Shown: positions 18,919 through 28,172 of the stretch, in pieces
How positions within the stretch are numbered: the first letter of the stretch is position 1
How the letters are laid out: every line of letters starts with the position of its first letter
Assembly (NCBI RefSeq): GCF_007677725.1
Contig: NZ_VEDF01000005.1
Location: 359,691 to 423,690 of the forward strand
Origin: Pseudomonas sp. URMO17WK12:I11
GTDB taxonomy: Bacteria > Pseudomonadota > Gammaproteobacteria > Pseudomonadales > Pseudomonadaceae
Length of the DNA: 64,000 bases
Direction: 5' to 3'
Translations under genes and position numbers: made by a program
Notes under the pieces: generated by a model
The model's database searches: none
Told to the model about the DNA's origin: nothing
The model's input: only the letters and a program-made list of their open reading frames with translations

Positions 18919-20985
18919 TCATGCGTCAGGCAAGGCCTGGAACGGGGTTTCCTTGTCGCTGCGCTCCTTGCGGCCAAGGGCGGCATAGCCGACTTTGATC
19001 GCGAAGAACAGCACACTGAACACCACCAGCAGGAACAGGATGGTCAGCCCGGCGTTGGTGTAGGCGTTGTAGATCACGTGCTGCATCTGACCAATGTCCT
19101 TGGCCGGCGCCAGTACCTGGCCTGCATCGAGGGCGGTGCTGTACTTGTTGGCCAGGGCCAGGAAGCCGACTGCCGGGTTCGGATCGAACAGTTTGATCAG
19201 GCCCGCTGCGGTGGTGCAGATCAGCAGCCACACCGCTGGCACCAGGGTCACCCAGATGTAGCGTTGGCGCTTCATCTTGATCAGCACCACGGTGCCGAGC
19301 ATCAAGGCGATGCCCGCCAGCATCTGGTTGGAGATGCCGAACAGCGGCCACAGGGTATTGATGCCGCCCAGCGGATCGATCACGCCCTGGTACAGCAGGT
19401 AGCCCCACAAGGCCACGCAACCGGCGGTGCCGATCAGGTTGGCGGTCCACGACTCGGTACGCTTGAGCGCCGGCACGAAGCTGCCCAGCAGGTCCTGCAG
19501 CATGAAACGCCCGGCGCGGGTACCGGCGTCCACCGCGGTGAGGATGAACAGCGCCTCGAACAGGATCGCGAAGTGGTACCAGAAGGCCATGGTGTTCTCG
19601 CCCGGCAAGACCTGGTGGAGGATCTGCGCGATCCCCACCGCCAGGGTCGGCGCACCGCCGGCACGGGCCAGGATGGTGTGCTCGCCGATGTCGCGGGCCA
19701 CCGCTTCAAGCTGCTCAGGGGTGATCATGAAGCCCCAGCTGCTGACGGTCTGCGCCACCGCGACGGCGTCGGTGCCGACCACTGCGGCCGGGCTGTTCAT
19801 GGCGAAGTACACGCCCGGCTCGATCACCGAGGCGGCCACCATGGCCATGATGGCCACGAACGATTCCATGAGCATGCCGCCGTAGCCGATGTAGCGGGCG
19901 TTGGTTTCGTTGTCGAGCAGCTTCGGCGTGGTGCCCGAGGAGATCAGTGCATGGAAGCCAGACACCGCGCCGCAGGCGATGGTGATGAACAGGAACGGGA
20001 ACAGGGTGCCCTTCCACACCGGCCCGGTGCCGTCGGTGAACTGGGTCAGTGCCGGCATTTTCAGCTCCGGCATGGTGACCAGGATGCCGATCGCCAGGGC
20101 GATGATGGTACCTATCTTGAGGAAGGTCGACAGGTAGTCGCGCGGAGCCAGCACCAGCCATACCGGCAGCACTGCGGCGACGAAGCCGTAGCCGACCAGC
20201 ATCCAGGTGATCTGCACGCCGGTGAAGGTGAACGCCGGGCCCCAGACCGGGTCGGCGGCGATCTGGCCCCCCAGCCAGATGGACGCCAGCAGCAATACCA
20301 CGCCGATCAGCGAAATCTCGCCGATGTGGCCTGGGCGGATGTAGCGCATGTAGATGCCCATGAACATCGCGATCGGGATGGTCGCCATCACCGTGAACAT
20401 GCCCCACGGGCTTTCTGCCAGGGCCTTGACCACGATCAACGCCAGCACCGCGAGGATGATGATCATGATCAGGAAGCAGCCGAACAGGGCGATGGTCCCG
20501 GGGATGCGGCCCATTTCCTCGCGCACCATGTCACCCAGGGAGCGACCGTTGCGGCGGGTGGACAGGAACAGGACCATGAAGTCCTGCACGGCGCCGGCCA
20601 GCACCACGCCGGCGATCAGCCACAGCGTGCCGGGCAGATAGCCCATCTGCGCAGCGAGTACCGGACCGACCAGCGGGCCGGCGCCGGCGATGGCGGCGAA
20701 ATGGTGACCGAAGAGGATGTGCTTGTTGGTCGGCACATAGTCCAGACCGTCGTTGTTGAGTACCGCAGGGGTGGCTCGACGTGGGTCCAGTTGCATCACC
20801 TTGGTGGCGATGAACAGGCTGTAGTAACGGTAGGCGACCAGGTAGATGGCCACTGCCGCGACCACGATCCACAAGGCATTGATCGCCTCGCCGCGCCGCA
20901 GGGCGACGACCCCCAGGGCGCAGGCGCCCATGACTGCCAGCGCCAGCCACGGAATGTGGCGCAGCAGGCTGTTATTGTTGTTCAT
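18919..20985 (-). CDS. cstA: Carbon starvation protein CstA (pyruvate/peptide transporter)
   Basis: A 688-residue integral membrane protein with some 16 hydrophobic helices. [40 protein letters not shown] and [19 protein letters not shown] are hallmarks of the CstA/BtsT family, which import pyruvate (and were first linked to peptides) during carbon starvation. The start at ATG 20985 is chosen because [16 protein letters not shown] begins the conserved N-terminus. The first codons contain an A-rich Crc-like motif. It leads the cstA-ybdD-yjiA group. The long opposite-strand frame over it is a shadow. Confidence 0.95.
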   Translation of the reverse strand: MNNNNSLLRHIPWLALAVMGACALGVVALRRGEAINALWIVVAAVAIYLVAYRYYSLFIATKVMQLDPRRATPAVLNNDGLDYVPTNKHILFGHHFAAIAGAGPLVGPVLAAQMGYLPGTLWLIAGVVLAGAVQDFMVLFLSTRRNGRSLGDMVREEMGRIPGTIALFGCFLIMIIILAVLALIVVKALAESPWGMFTVMATIPIAMFMGIYMRYIRPGHIGEISLIGVVLLLASIWLGGQIAADPVWGPAFTFTGVQITWMLVGYGFVAAVLPVWLVLAPRDYLSTFLKIGTIIALAIGILVTMPELKMPALTQFTDGTGPVWKGTLFPFLFITIACGAVSGFHALISSGTTPKLLDNETNARYIGYGGMLMESFVAIMAMVAASVIEPGVYFAMNSPAAVVGTDAVAVAQTVSSWGFMITPEQLEAVARDIGEHTILARAGGAPTLAVGIAQILHQVLPGENTMAFWYHFAILFEALFILTAVDAGTRAGRFMLQDLLGSFVPALKRTESWTANLIGTAGCVALWGYLLYQGVIDPLGGINTLWPLFGISNQMLAGIALMLGTVVLIKMKRQRYIWVTLVPAVWLLICTTAAGLIKLFDPNPAVGFLALANKYSTALDAGQVLAPAKDIGQMQHVIYNAYTNAGLTILFLLVVFSVLFFAIKVGYAALGRKERSDKETPFQALPDA
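20971..20982 (-). promoter_or_regulatory. Candidate Crc/Hfq motif at cstA codons 2-5
   Basis: The coding strand reads AACAACAATAAC immediately after the start codon, giving overlapping AAnAAnAA matches. Several Crc targets carry the motif just inside the gene. Repression of a carbon-starvation transporter during growth on preferred carbon sources would make sense. Confidence 0.5.
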
Positions 20986-21206
20986 GGCATGCTTCCAGCT
21001 AAGTGGTTGGAATAGACAGCCCTTTGAGTCTAGGGCCTGCCGGGGCGCTTTACCATATCCAATTACAATCGCTGCGGTGTCGCCAACACGCGCGCTAGAG
21101 CGGCATTGAACAACTAAAGGGGTATGCACCTGACATTTCTGCCAGTTGCAAGGATCTGCCCCTCATCCCATCGTCATGGCTCTTCAATGACTAAAGGGAT
21201 TTTGCG

Positions 21207-21983
21207 ATGAACCTCTACCTGCAAAGCGCACTTGCAAGCCTGGTGGCCGGATTCACCCTGCACGGCACCGCCGCACCCATCGAGCCCAGGCATGGTGCGA
21301 TGGAAACGCCCATCGCTCGCCAGCTTGCCTGCTATCAGGCGCAAGACTTCTACTGGCCACCTGATGGTTCGGGGATCAAGAGCCAGGGCTGCAAAGCGGC
21401 CTATCAACACGTGTATACGAAGTTCGGCAATGACGCACAGCAGGCGGTCTATCAGTTCAATCAATGGCATGAAGTGTCGAAGAACGTCAAAGACTACAAG
21501 AACCTCGACGAAGTGAAGAAGGCCATTCCCGATGGGCAACTGTGCTCCGCCGGTAACAGCGTTGACGCGAGTGAGCGCGCGTCTGCCGCCAAAGAGGTTG
21601 GCTCGGCGCGCATTCTGGTGCTGGCCAATGACAAGAGCGGCCTGGATGTTCCCGCGAACTGGCAAGCTCAGACCCTTGCCAAGGGTGCCGACAACAAAGT
21701 GAAGATGCGTTACAAGATCCAGGCCGCACACAACCCAAGCTATTGGGAGATTTATGTCTCCAAGCCCGATTACGATCCGAAGGTGCGCGCCTTGAACTGG
21801 GATGACCTGGAACTGGTGGGCGAATTTGGCGATGTTTCACCCATCAACGGATACTACGAACTGGATGTAGATCTCAAAGACAGTGAGGGTCGTCGCGTGA
21901 TCTATAGCCGCTGGCAGCGGCAAGACTCGGCCGGCGAAGGCTTCTACAACTGCAGCGATGTGAACATCGTTGCCAGCCGATAG
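21207..21983 (+). CDS. AA10 lytic polysaccharide monooxygenase (chitin-binding protein)
   Basis: A 258-residue secreted copper enzyme that oxidatively cleaves chitin or related polysaccharides. HGAMETPIARQLACY provides the N-terminal histidine (His29) of the copper brace; His175 in KIQAAHNPSYWEIYVSK is the second; Phe246 in GEGFYNCSDV fills the axial site. AIPDGQLCSAG and VIYSRWQRQDSAGEGFY are typical AA10. A hydrophobic leader (residues 5-22) directs export, but the usual Ala-His junction is absent: PIEPR precedes His29. AAAGGGA provides the ribosome-binding site. It is a single gene with no carbohydrate-binding module. Confidence 0.85.
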   Translation: MNLYLQSALASLVAGFTLHGTAAPIEPRHGAMETPIARQLACYQAQDFYWPPDGSGIKSQGCKAAYQHVYTKFGNDAQQAVYQFNQWHEVSKNVKDYKNLDEVKKAIPDGQLCSAGNSVDASERASAAKEVGSARILVLANDKSGLDVPANWQAQTLAKGADNKVKMRYKIQAAHNPSYWEIYVSKPDYDPKVRALNWDDLELVGEFGDVSPINGYYELDVDLKDSEGRRVIYSRWQRQDSAGEGFYNCSDVNIVASR

Positions 21984-22050
21984 GCGATACTGCGCGCAAA
22001 AAAATGGCCATGGCTGGTCTATAGTCAGTGCAACTGACGAGGGGCCTGCC

Positions 22051-22416
22051 ATGACCAATTCTGCGGACGACCGCCGCCGTTTTCAGCGTATCGACTTCGA
22101 TGCTCCCGCCGAACTGCGCCAAGGCGATCGCCGCTGGCCGGTGAAGCTGCTCGACCTCTCGCTCAAAGGCCTGTTGGTGGAACGTCCCTCGCCATGGGAT
22201 GCCGACCTGACCCAGGATTTCGACGCCATCGTCCACCTGGACCGCGACGTGCGCGTGCAGATGCAGGTTGAACTGCGGCATGAAGAAGCGGCGCGCCTGG
22301 GCTTCGTCTGCCTCTATATCGACGTCGAGTCCATGAGCCACTTGCACCGTCTTGTGGAATTGAACGTGGCCGACAGCACCGAAATGATGCGTGAACTGCG
22401 CGAACTGATCGAATAA
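22051..22416 (+). CDS. Small PilZ domain protein
   Basis: A 121-residue stand-alone PilZ domain. DRRRFQRIDFDAPAEL carries the RxxxR c-di-GMP switch and LLDLSLKGLLVE the (D/N)xSxxG motif. It would bind cyclic di-GMP and act on an unknown partner. ATG 22051 follows GAGGGG; the frame is open further upstream without conservation. It is 67 bp after the AA10 gene and may be separately transcribed. Confidence 0.87.
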   Translation: MTNSADDRRRFQRIDFDAPAELRQGDRRWPVKLLDLSLKGLLVERPSPWDADLTQDFDAIVHLDRDVRVQMQVELRHEEAARLGFVCLYIDVESMSHLHRLVELNVADSTEMMRELRELIE

Positions 22417-22531
22417 TACAATCTCTTAGCTAGCTAACAAGCGGGCCACCCCTGTTTCCTGTCTACCCAGACAGCTTTATCACTGGGTAGTGCAGTGTTG
22501 TACACACCCCCTACCGCGCTTCTGTGAACAC

Positions 22532-22548
22532 TTGGTACGCGATCTGCA
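22532..22548 (+). promoter_or_regulatory. Sigma-54 type promoter of purine permease
   Basis: TTGGTACGCGATCTGCA fits the sigma-54 -24/-12 consensus (TTGGCACG-N4-TTGCA) with GG and GC spaced by exactly ten bases and two mismatches. It lies 130 bp before the permease start. Nitrogen-limited expression through RpoN/NtrC would suit a permease for a nitrogen-rich purine. Confidence 0.65.
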
Positions 22549-22599
22549 TTGCCTTCAAGCACCGCTTGCAAGGGCAAGTGTCTGCGGTTCGATCAAAAT

Positions 22600-22611
22600 A
22601 TTGTATACAAT
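22600..22611. promoter_or_regulatory. Perfect palindrome, GntR-type operator candidate
   Basis: ATTGTATACAAT is a perfect 12-bp palindrome between the sigma-54 promoter and the permease start. The TNGT-AC NA pattern resembles operators of FadR-subfamily GntR regulators. No GntR gene lies nearby, so the regulator would act from elsewhere. Confidence 0.5.
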
Positions 22612-22654
22612 TCTGATGGCGTTCCTTGGCGCTAAGTGTCTACAGTATCGCCAC

Positions 22655-22662
22655 AACAATAA
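22655..22662 (+). promoter_or_regulatory. Candidate Crc/Hfq motif before permease start
   Basis: AACAATAA matches AAnAAnAA and ends 16 nt before the ATG at 22679, overlapping the ribosome entry zone. Confidence 0.45.
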
Positions 22663-22678
22663 ACAGAGAGCCTGCTCC

Positions 22679-24196
22679 ATGACTACGTCCACTAGCACGT
22701 CTCCGGCCAAGCGACCCGAGGATGAAAACCTTGGGCTTGGTGCCAATCTGGCCTATGGTCTGCAGCATGTCCTGACCATGTATGGCGGGATCGTCGCGGT
22801 ACCGCTGATCCTGGGTCAGGCGGCGGGCCTCAACGGCGCCGAGATCGGCATGCTGATCGCAGCCTCGCTGTTCGCCGGAGGCCTGGCGACCTTGCTGCAA
22901 ACCTTGGGCATCCCGTTCTTCGGTTGCCAGTTGCCGCTGGTGCAGGGCGTATCGTTCGCCGGCGTCGCGACCATGGGCGCGATCCTGAGCAGCGAGGGCG
23001 GCGGTGGCTTGCCGGGTGTACTGGGCGCTGTGATGGCGGCTTCGCTGATCGGTTTGCTGATCACCCCGGTGTTCTCGCGCATCACCAAGTTCTTCCCGCC
23101 GCTGGTGACCGGTATCGTCATCACCACCATCGGCCTGACCTTGATGCCGGTCGCTGCCCGTTGGGTGATGGGTGGCAACAGCGCTTCACCGGAATTCGGC
23201 AGCATGGCCAACATCGGCCTGGCCGCCCTGACCTTCGCCATCGTGTTGCTGCTGAGCAAGCTGGGCAGCGCCACCATCTCGCGCCTGTCGATCCTGTTGG
23301 CGATGGTGGTCGGTACCTTGATCGCCTGGGCATTGGGCATGACCGACTTCAGCAAGGTCAGCGAAGGGCCGATGTTTGCCTTCCCTACCCCTTTCCACTT
23401 CGGCATGCCGGAGTTTCATATTGCCGCGATCCTGTCGATGTGCATCGTGATCATGGTGACCCTGGTGGAAACCTCGGCCGACATCCTGGCCGTCGGTGAG
23501 ATCATCGATACCAAGGTCGACTCCAAGCGCCTGGGCAATGGCCTGCGCGCCGACATGGCATCGAGCATCCTGGCGCCGATCTTCGGCTCGTTCACCCAGA
23601 GCGCCTTTGCCCAGAACGTCGGCCTGGTGGCGGTGACCGGGGTCAAGAGTCGCTACGTGGTCGCCACCGGCGGGGTCATCCTGGTGGTGCTCGGGCTGCT
23701 GCCGGTGATGGGCCGCGTCATCGCCGCCGTGCCCACGCCAGTGCTCGGCGGTGCCGGCATCGTGCTGTTCGGCACCGTGGCCGCCAGCGGCATCCGGACC
23801 CTGTCCAAGGTCAACTACAAGAACAACGTCAACCTGATCATCGTGGCGGCTTCCCTGGGCTTTGGCATGATTCCGATCGCCGCACCGAACTTCTATCATC
23901 ACTTCCCGAACTGGTTCGAGACCATTTTCCACTCCGGCATCAGCTCGGCGGCGATCATGGCCATCCTGCTCAACCTGTTGTTCAACCACTTCAAGACCGG
24001 CAACTCGGAGAACCAGTCCGTGTTCGCCGCCGCCTACGAACGGACGATTCAGTACTCGGACATCTCATGCCTGCGCGATGGCGACTTCTTCAAAGATGGC
24101 AAGCTGTTCGATGCCGATGGCAACGAAGTGCCGGTGATGGAGCAGGACGAGCACGGTAACCAGGCGCTCAGGCGCACTGCGGTGGCCGAGCACTGA
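22679..24196 (+). CDS. NCS2 xanthine/uric acid permease
   Basis: A 505-residue nucleobase:cation symporter-2 with about 12-14 membrane helices. YGLQHVLTMYGG (helix 1 Q-H), VETSADILAVGEI (helix 8 acidic substrate residue) and FAQNVGLVAVTGVKSRYVV (helix 10 signature) place it in the xanthine/urate branch. It imports purines for use as nitrogen source. The start at 22679 has GAGAG upstream; an in-frame ATG at 22490 is too far out. It is controlled by a sigma-54-like promoter, a palindrome and a Crc motif, and ends at a strong terminator. Confidence 0.9.
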   Translation: MTTSTSTSPAKRPEDENLGLGANLAYGLQHVLTMYGGIVAVPLILGQAAGLNGAEIGMLIAASLFAGGLATLLQTLGIPFFGCQLPLVQGVSFAGVATMGAILSSEGGGGLPGVLGAVMAASLIGLLITPVFSRITKFFPPLVTGIVITTIGLTLMPVAARWVMGGNSASPEFGSMANIGLAALTFAIVLLLSKLGSATISRLSILLAMVVGTLIAWALGMTDFSKVSEGPMFAFPTPFHFGMPEFHIAAILSMCIVIMVTLVETSADILAVGEIIDTKVDSKRLGNGLRADMASSILAPIFGSFTQSAFAQNVGLVAVTGVKSRYVVATGGVILVVLGLLPVMGRVIAAVPTPVLGGAGIVLFGTVAASGIRTLSKVNYKNNVNLIIVAASLGFGMIPIAAPNFYHHFPNWFETIFHSGISSAAIMAILLNLLFNHFKTGNSENQSVFAAAYERTIQYSDISCLRDGDFFKDGKLFDADGNEVPVMEQDEHGNQALRRTAVAEH

Positions 24197-24219
24197 GGGG
24201 ACAGGGGCAGAAAAGAAAG

Positions 24220-24249
24220 GGGCTGACGCGCATCGTCAGCCCTTTTTTT
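24220..24249 (+). terminator. Rho-independent terminator of the purine permease gene
   Basis: GGGCTGACG and CGTCAGCCC form a perfect 9-bp stem with loop CGCAT, followed by seven T, 24 bp after the stop codon. Confidence 0.93.
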
Positions 24250-24280
24250 GTTCGTTGCGGCACTGGTGGGGTGGTGGATC

Positions 24281-24328
24281 GAGCGCCGCGCGTGGCGCAT
24301 CGCGAGCTGTGCTCGCTCCTACGGGGGG
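24281..24328. repeat. REP-like palindromic element
   Basis: The stretch around ATCGCGAGCTGTGCTCGCTCCTAC carries the GCGAGC..GCTCGC-TCCTAC core typical of Pseudomonas REP elements, next to a second GC palindrome (GCGCCGCGCG). It lies between the convergent permease and radA genes, the usual place for REPs. Only one copy is seen here. Confidence 0.6.
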
Positions 24329-24361
24329 GGCGCAGCGTGGCCGGGGGCACGGGACGAAGGC

Positions 24362-25729
24362 TTACTCGAACAACGCGTCCAGGGCCTGCTCCAAGCGGGT
24401 CACGGCGATCACCTGCAAGCCTGCCGGGGGTTCCTTGGGGGCGTTGCCCTTGGGTACGATGGCGCGCTTGAAGCCGTGCTTGGCCGCCTCCTTGAGCCGC
24501 TCCTGCCCGCTGGGTACTGGCCGCACCTCACCCGACAGGCCGATCTCGCCGAACACCAGCAAGCCATGAGCCAAGGGCCGATTGCGCAGGCTCGACATCA
24601 CCGCCGCCAGCAGCGCCAGGTCCGAGGCGGTTTCCAGTACCTTGACGCCGCCCACCACGTTGAGGAACACGTCCTGATCGTGTGTGGGAATGCCGCCATG
24701 GCGGTGCAACACCGCCAGCAACATGGCCAGGCGGTTCTGGTCCAGGCCCAAGGTCACCCGTCGTGGGTTGGCCAGGTGGCTGTCATCGACCAGCGCCTGC
24801 ACCTCCACCAGCATCGGCCGGGTGCCTTCCCAGGTGGCCATGACCACGCTGCCGGGCACTTCTTCCTGGGTGCGGTTGAGGAAGATCGCCGATGGGTTGG
24901 AGACTTCCTTCAGGCCACGGTCGGTCATGCCGAACACGCCCAACTCGTTGACCGCGCCGAAGCGGTTCTTCACCGCCCTGAGCAGACGCAGGCGGCCGTC
25001 GGACTCGCCTTCGAAATACAGCACGGTGTCGACCATGTGCTCCAGCACCCGAGGCCCTGCCAGCGAGCCTTCCTTGGTGACATGGCCGACCAGGAAGATC
25101 GCCGTCCCGCTTTGCTTGGCATAACGCACCAGCAACGCGGTGCTCTCGCGCACTTGAGCGACGCCACCCGGTGCCGATTGCAACTGCTCGGTGAAGATGG
25201 TCTGGATCGAATCGATCACCATCACGCGTGGTTTTTCGACCCGCGCGGTGGCGATGATGGTTTCGATGCAGGTTTCGGTCATCACCTTGAGCTGGTCCTG
25301 GGGCAGGCCCAGGCGCCGCGAGCGCATTGCCACCTGTTGCTGCGATTCCTCGCCGGTGACGTACAGCGCGGGCATGGCCACGGCGATGTTGCACAGGGTC
25401 TGCAGCAGGATGGTTGACTTGCCGATACCGGGGTCGCCGCCGATCAGCACCACCGAACCGTCGACCAGACCGCCGCCGAGCACGCGATCGAGCTCGGTGC
25501 TGCTGGTCGAGAAACGTGGGATCTCTTCGACGCTGACTTCGGCGAGGGTCTTGATCTGCGCTTGCTGCCCGGTCCAGCCGGCGCGGCCGCTGGGAGGCGC
25601 GGCACCGCCGCTTTCGATGGTGGTCTCGACCAGGGTGTTCCAGGCGCCGCAATCGGCGCACTGCCCGGCCCACTTGGGGAAGGTCGCGCCGCATTCGGTG
25701 CAGCCATACAGACGCTTGGCTTTGGCCAT
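24362..25729 (-). CDS. radA: DNA repair protein RadA
   Basis: A 455-residue RecA-like ATPase/helicase that drives branch migration in recombination. It has the N-terminal zinc finger (CTEC and CADC, about residues 10-30), Walker A GGDPGIGKSTI near 95, the RadA-specific KNRFGAVNELGVF motif near 255, and the C-terminal Lon-like domain with HDQDVFLNVVGG and GLSGEVRPV. ATG 25729 is used because MAKAKRLYGCTECG is the conserved start. Confidence 0.97.
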   Translation of the reverse strand: MAKAKRLYGCTECGATFPKWAGQCADCGAWNTLVETTIESGGAAPPSGRAGWTGQQAQIKTLAEVSVEEIPRFSTSSTELDRVLGGGLVDGSVVLIGGDPGIGKSTILLQTLCNIAVAMPALYVTGEESQQQVAMRSRRLGLPQDQLKVMTETCIETIIATARVEKPRVMVIDSIQTIFTEQLQSAPGGVAQVRESTALLVRYAKQSGTAIFLVGHVTKEGSLAGPRVLEHMVDTVLYFEGESDGRLRLLRAVKNRFGAVNELGVFGMTDRGLKEVSNPSAIFLNRTQEEVPGSVVMATWEGTRPMLVEVQALVDDSHLANPRRVTLGLDQNRLAMLLAVLHRHGGIPTHDQDVFLNVVGGVKVLETASDLALLAAVMSSLRNRPLAHGLLVFGEIGLSGEVRPVPSGQERLKEAAKHGFKRAIVPKGNAPKEPPAGLQVIAVTRLEQALDALFE

Positions 25730-25903
25730 CGGCAAGATCTCCGGAAAAACCGCCATGATAGCTGAGACAGACGTGTCTCGAACCCGCCCAGATGCGACAA
25801 AACTATTCGATCTAACCGCAGTCACTACCCCTGACGCCAACGCATGAAGCTTTTCTGTGGCTTACACTGCGTTAACCTCACCATTTGTTACAAGGAATCA
25901 AAC

Positions 25904-26317
25904 ATGGGCATGATCAGTGAGTTCAAGGCCTTCGCGGTCAAAGGAAATGTCGTCGACATGGCGGTCGGTATCATCATCGGCGCGGCCTTCGGCAAGATCG
26001 TCTCCTCGTTCGTCGGGGATGTGGTCATGCCGCCACTGGGACTGCTGATTGGCGGTGTGGACTTCAGCGACCTGGCGATCACCTTGAAAGCGGCCCAGGG
26101 CGACGTACCGGCCGTGGTGCTGGCGTATGGCAAATTCATCCAGACGGTGATCGACTTCATCATCATCGCCTTCGCCATCTTCATGGGTGTGAAAGCCATC
26201 AACCGTCTCAAGCGCGAAGAGGCCAAGGCGCCAACCACCCCGCCGGTGCCAACCCCTCAGGAAACCCTGCTGACCGAAATCCGCGACCTCCTCAAAGCCC
26301 AGAACACCAAGCTCTGA
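25904..26317 (+). CDS. mscL: Large-conductance mechanosensitive channel
   Basis: A 137-residue channel that opens under membrane tension to release solutes on osmotic downshock. [20 protein letters not shown] and [20 protein letters not shown] form the pore helix TM1, and [20 protein letters not shown] is TM2; the tail [10 protein letters not shown] is the family C-terminal bundle. AAGGA precedes the ATG. Length is normal. Confidence 0.97.
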   Translation: MGMISEFKAFAVKGNVVDMAVGIIIGAAFGKIVSSFVGDVVMPPLGLLIGGVDFSDLAITLKAAQGDVPAVVLAYGKFIQTVIDFIIIAFAIFMGVKAINRLKREEAKAPTTPPVPTPQETLLTEIRDLLKAQNTKL

Positions 26318-26321
26318 GCTA

Positions 26322-26342
26322 CAAGCTGCAAGCTGCAAGCTG
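26322..26342. repeat. Triple tandem heptamer CAAGCTG
   Basis: Three perfect tandem copies of CAAGCTG follow the mscL stop, and a partly complementary GCTTGTAGCTTGC lies at 26365-26377, so the transcript can fold. It sits between convergent mscL and fpr and may act as a loose bidirectional terminator. Confidence 0.6.
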
Positions 26343-26385
26343 AGCGGCGTTGAGGCTGCTCCCGCTTGTAGCTTGCCGTTTGCCG

Positions 26386-27162
26386 CTACCAGTAGTTCTC
26401 GACGGCGACTTGGCCGGGGCGTTTGCTCAAGCTCAGTTGCAGATCACGGGCTTTGAGGACTTTGCGGGTTTCGTCGATCATCTCGGGGTTGCCGCACAGC
26501 ATGATGCGCGAATGCTCGGGCGAGAACGGCAGTCCCGCCGCATTTTCCAGCTCGCCGTTCTCGATCAACGTGGTGATCCGCGCATTCAGGGCGCCAGGGT
26601 GTTGCTCGCGGGTGACGACCGGGATGAACTGCAACTTGCCGGCGAATTCTGCCAGGTAATCGCGCTGTTGCAGACCGGCGATCTCATCGACGTAGGCCAG
26701 CTCCCTGGCCTCCCGGACCGAATACACCAGCTTGATGTTATCGAAGCGCTCCCACGCTTCGAAGTCCTGCAGAATCGACATGAACGGTGCGATACCGGTA
26801 CCGGTGGCCAGCAGCCACAGGTCGCGCCCGCCAACGAAGCGGTCGAGGGTGAGGTAGCCGAATGCCTGACGGTCGATCATCAGCGTGTCGCCCTCACCCA
26901 ACCGGCTCAGCTCGCTGGTGAATTCCCCGCCCGGCACCACGATGGAAAAGAAATCGAGGTACTCGTCGTGCGGCGCGCTGACCATCGAATAGGCCCGCCA
27001 GACCACACTGCCATCGGCCTTGGTCACACCCAGACGCGCGAACTGACCCGCCCGGAAACGAAACCCAGGATCGCGGCTGACCCGCAAGCTGAACAGGTTG
27101 GCGGTCAGCGGCTCAACGGCGAGCAAGGTCTGGCGGGTGAATTTTTCGGCACTGGCACTCAT
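26386..27162 (-). CDS. fpr: Ferredoxin-NADP+ reductase
   Basis: A 258-residue FAD enzyme moving electrons between NADPH and ferredoxin/flavodoxin. RAGQFARLGV and WRAYSMVSAP bind FAD (RxYS motif), LLATGTGIAPFMSIL binds NADPH, MLCGNPEMIDE is the second NADP motif, and the C-terminus VENYW is typical of bacterial subclass I Fpr. It resembles the P. putida FprB locus beside mscL, as I recall it, rather than the one beside finR. ATG 27162 starts at the conserved MSASAEKFTRQTL. Confidence 0.92.
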   Translation of the reverse strand: MSASAEKFTRQTLLAVEPLTANLFSLRVSRDPGFRFRAGQFARLGVTKADGSVVWRAYSMVSAPHDEYLDFFSIVVPGGEFTSELSRLGEGDTLMIDRQAFGYLTLDRFVGGRDLWLLATGTGIAPFMSILQDFEAWERFDNIKLVYSVREARELAYVDEIAGLQQRDYLAEFAGKLQFIPVVTREQHPGALNARITTLIENGELENAAGLPFSPEHSRIMLCGNPEMIDETRKVLKARDLQLSLSKRPGQVAVENYW

Positions 27163-27269
27163 GTGGGGCTCCATCGATAGCAGGCGCCCAGTGTCGCCCA
27201 AAGCGCTTGGGATAAAAACCACTGGAGTGTAGGGAGACAGCCGAACGGTTGCTTTTTACACAGGAAAAA

Positions 27270-27283
27270 CTGTAGCGCTATAG
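27270..27283. promoter_or_regulatory. Near-perfect palindrome between fpr and ppoR
   Basis: CTGTAGCGCTATAG is a 14-bp inverted repeat with one mismatched pair, centred in the 206-bp divergent region. It could be an operator for either gene, conceivably a lux-type box for PpoR, but it is shorter than standard lux boxes. Confidence 0.35.
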
Positions 27284-27368
27284 CAAAAAAGACCAACAAA
27301 AGTGTCAGCTTTTTCCTACACTCATCCGGCACGACACGGATTGACGATAACGACAGGGAGGATGGCAG

Positions 27369-28079
27369 ATGACTCATTGGAACTTTGAGCATCTACATCA
27401 GCTGATCAGCGAAAGCTCACCGCAGAAGGTGTTCGACCTGGCGGTGCATCTGGTGCAGGACATGGACCTGGATTTTCTTGGGTTCAAGGTTCGCATCCAG
27501 CTGGCAGCGCAGTCCCCACGCCTGTATCTGTATAGCAACTATCCAGCTGAGTGGATCGAGCGCTATCAGCGCGACGACTTCTACCGGCAAGATGCCGCTG
27601 CCTTGCTCAGCCAGAACTCGACCATGCCCATCCTGTGGACCGACGAGCTCTATCACGACATGCCCGAGTTTCGTGAGCAAGCCTGCAACCACGGTCTGCG
27701 CCACGGCTGGACGCAGTCATTGCATGACCGCCAGCACAATGAAAGCCAGATCAGTGTGAGCAGGCCATTGAACCCGGTGAGCATCGGCGAGCTGTACGAC
27801 AAGGCCGGCGCCGTGCAGTGGTTGTGCCATACCCTGCACGCGATCATCGGCGAGTACCACCTGGCCAAGCTCAGTACACCAATGAAGATGAGCGAGCGAG
27901 AAATCGAAGTGCTCAAATGGTCAGCGGCTGGCAAGACCGCGGCAGACGTCGCCTGCATCCTGTCGCTGTCGCAGAGCACGGTCAACTTCCATATCCGCAG
28001 CGTCATCACCAAGACCAATGCTGCGAACAAGGCCGGCGCCATCGCCATCGCCATGATGCGTGGCCTGATCGAGCAGTAG
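27369..28079 (+). CDS. ppoR: LuxR-type solo quorum-sensing regulator
   Basis: A 236-residue LuxR homologue. The N-terminal autoinducer-binding domain (about 15-160) keeps the pocket residues: Trp and Tyr in AEWIERYQRDDFY, Asp in RQDAA and Trp in ILWTDELYH. The C-terminal helix-turn-helix (about 172-232) contains MSEREIEVLKWSAAGKTAAD and LSQSTVNFHIRSVITKTNA. No luxI gene is nearby, so it is a solo, matching PpoR of P. putida in position. The ribosome-binding site GGGAGG is strong. Confidence 0.88.
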   Translation: MTHWNFEHLHQLISESSPQKVFDLAVHLVQDMDLDFLGFKVRIQLAAQSPRLYLYSNYPAEWIERYQRDDFYRQDAAALLSQNSTMPILWTDELYHDMPEFREQACNHGLRHGWTQSLHDRQHNESQISVSRPLNPVSIGELYDKAGAVQWLCHTLHAIIGEYHLAKLSTPMKMSEREIEVLKWSAAGKTAADVACILSLSQSTVNFHIRSVITKTNAANKAGAIAIAMMRGLIEQ

Positions 28080-28172
28080 CCAGGCCTGCGACCTTCGCCA
28101 AAGCCCTGTAGAATCGCGTACCAAAGCTTGTGGCGGTTGGCCATTAGCAGATCCGTACCCGAGCCAGACGCC

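Noticed and set aside
18841..21015. 724-codon open frame on the plus strand over cstA
   Set aside because: It is exactly antisense to cstA, has low-complexity His/Gln/Asp-rich composition typical of GC-rich shadow frames, and no family match that I can see.
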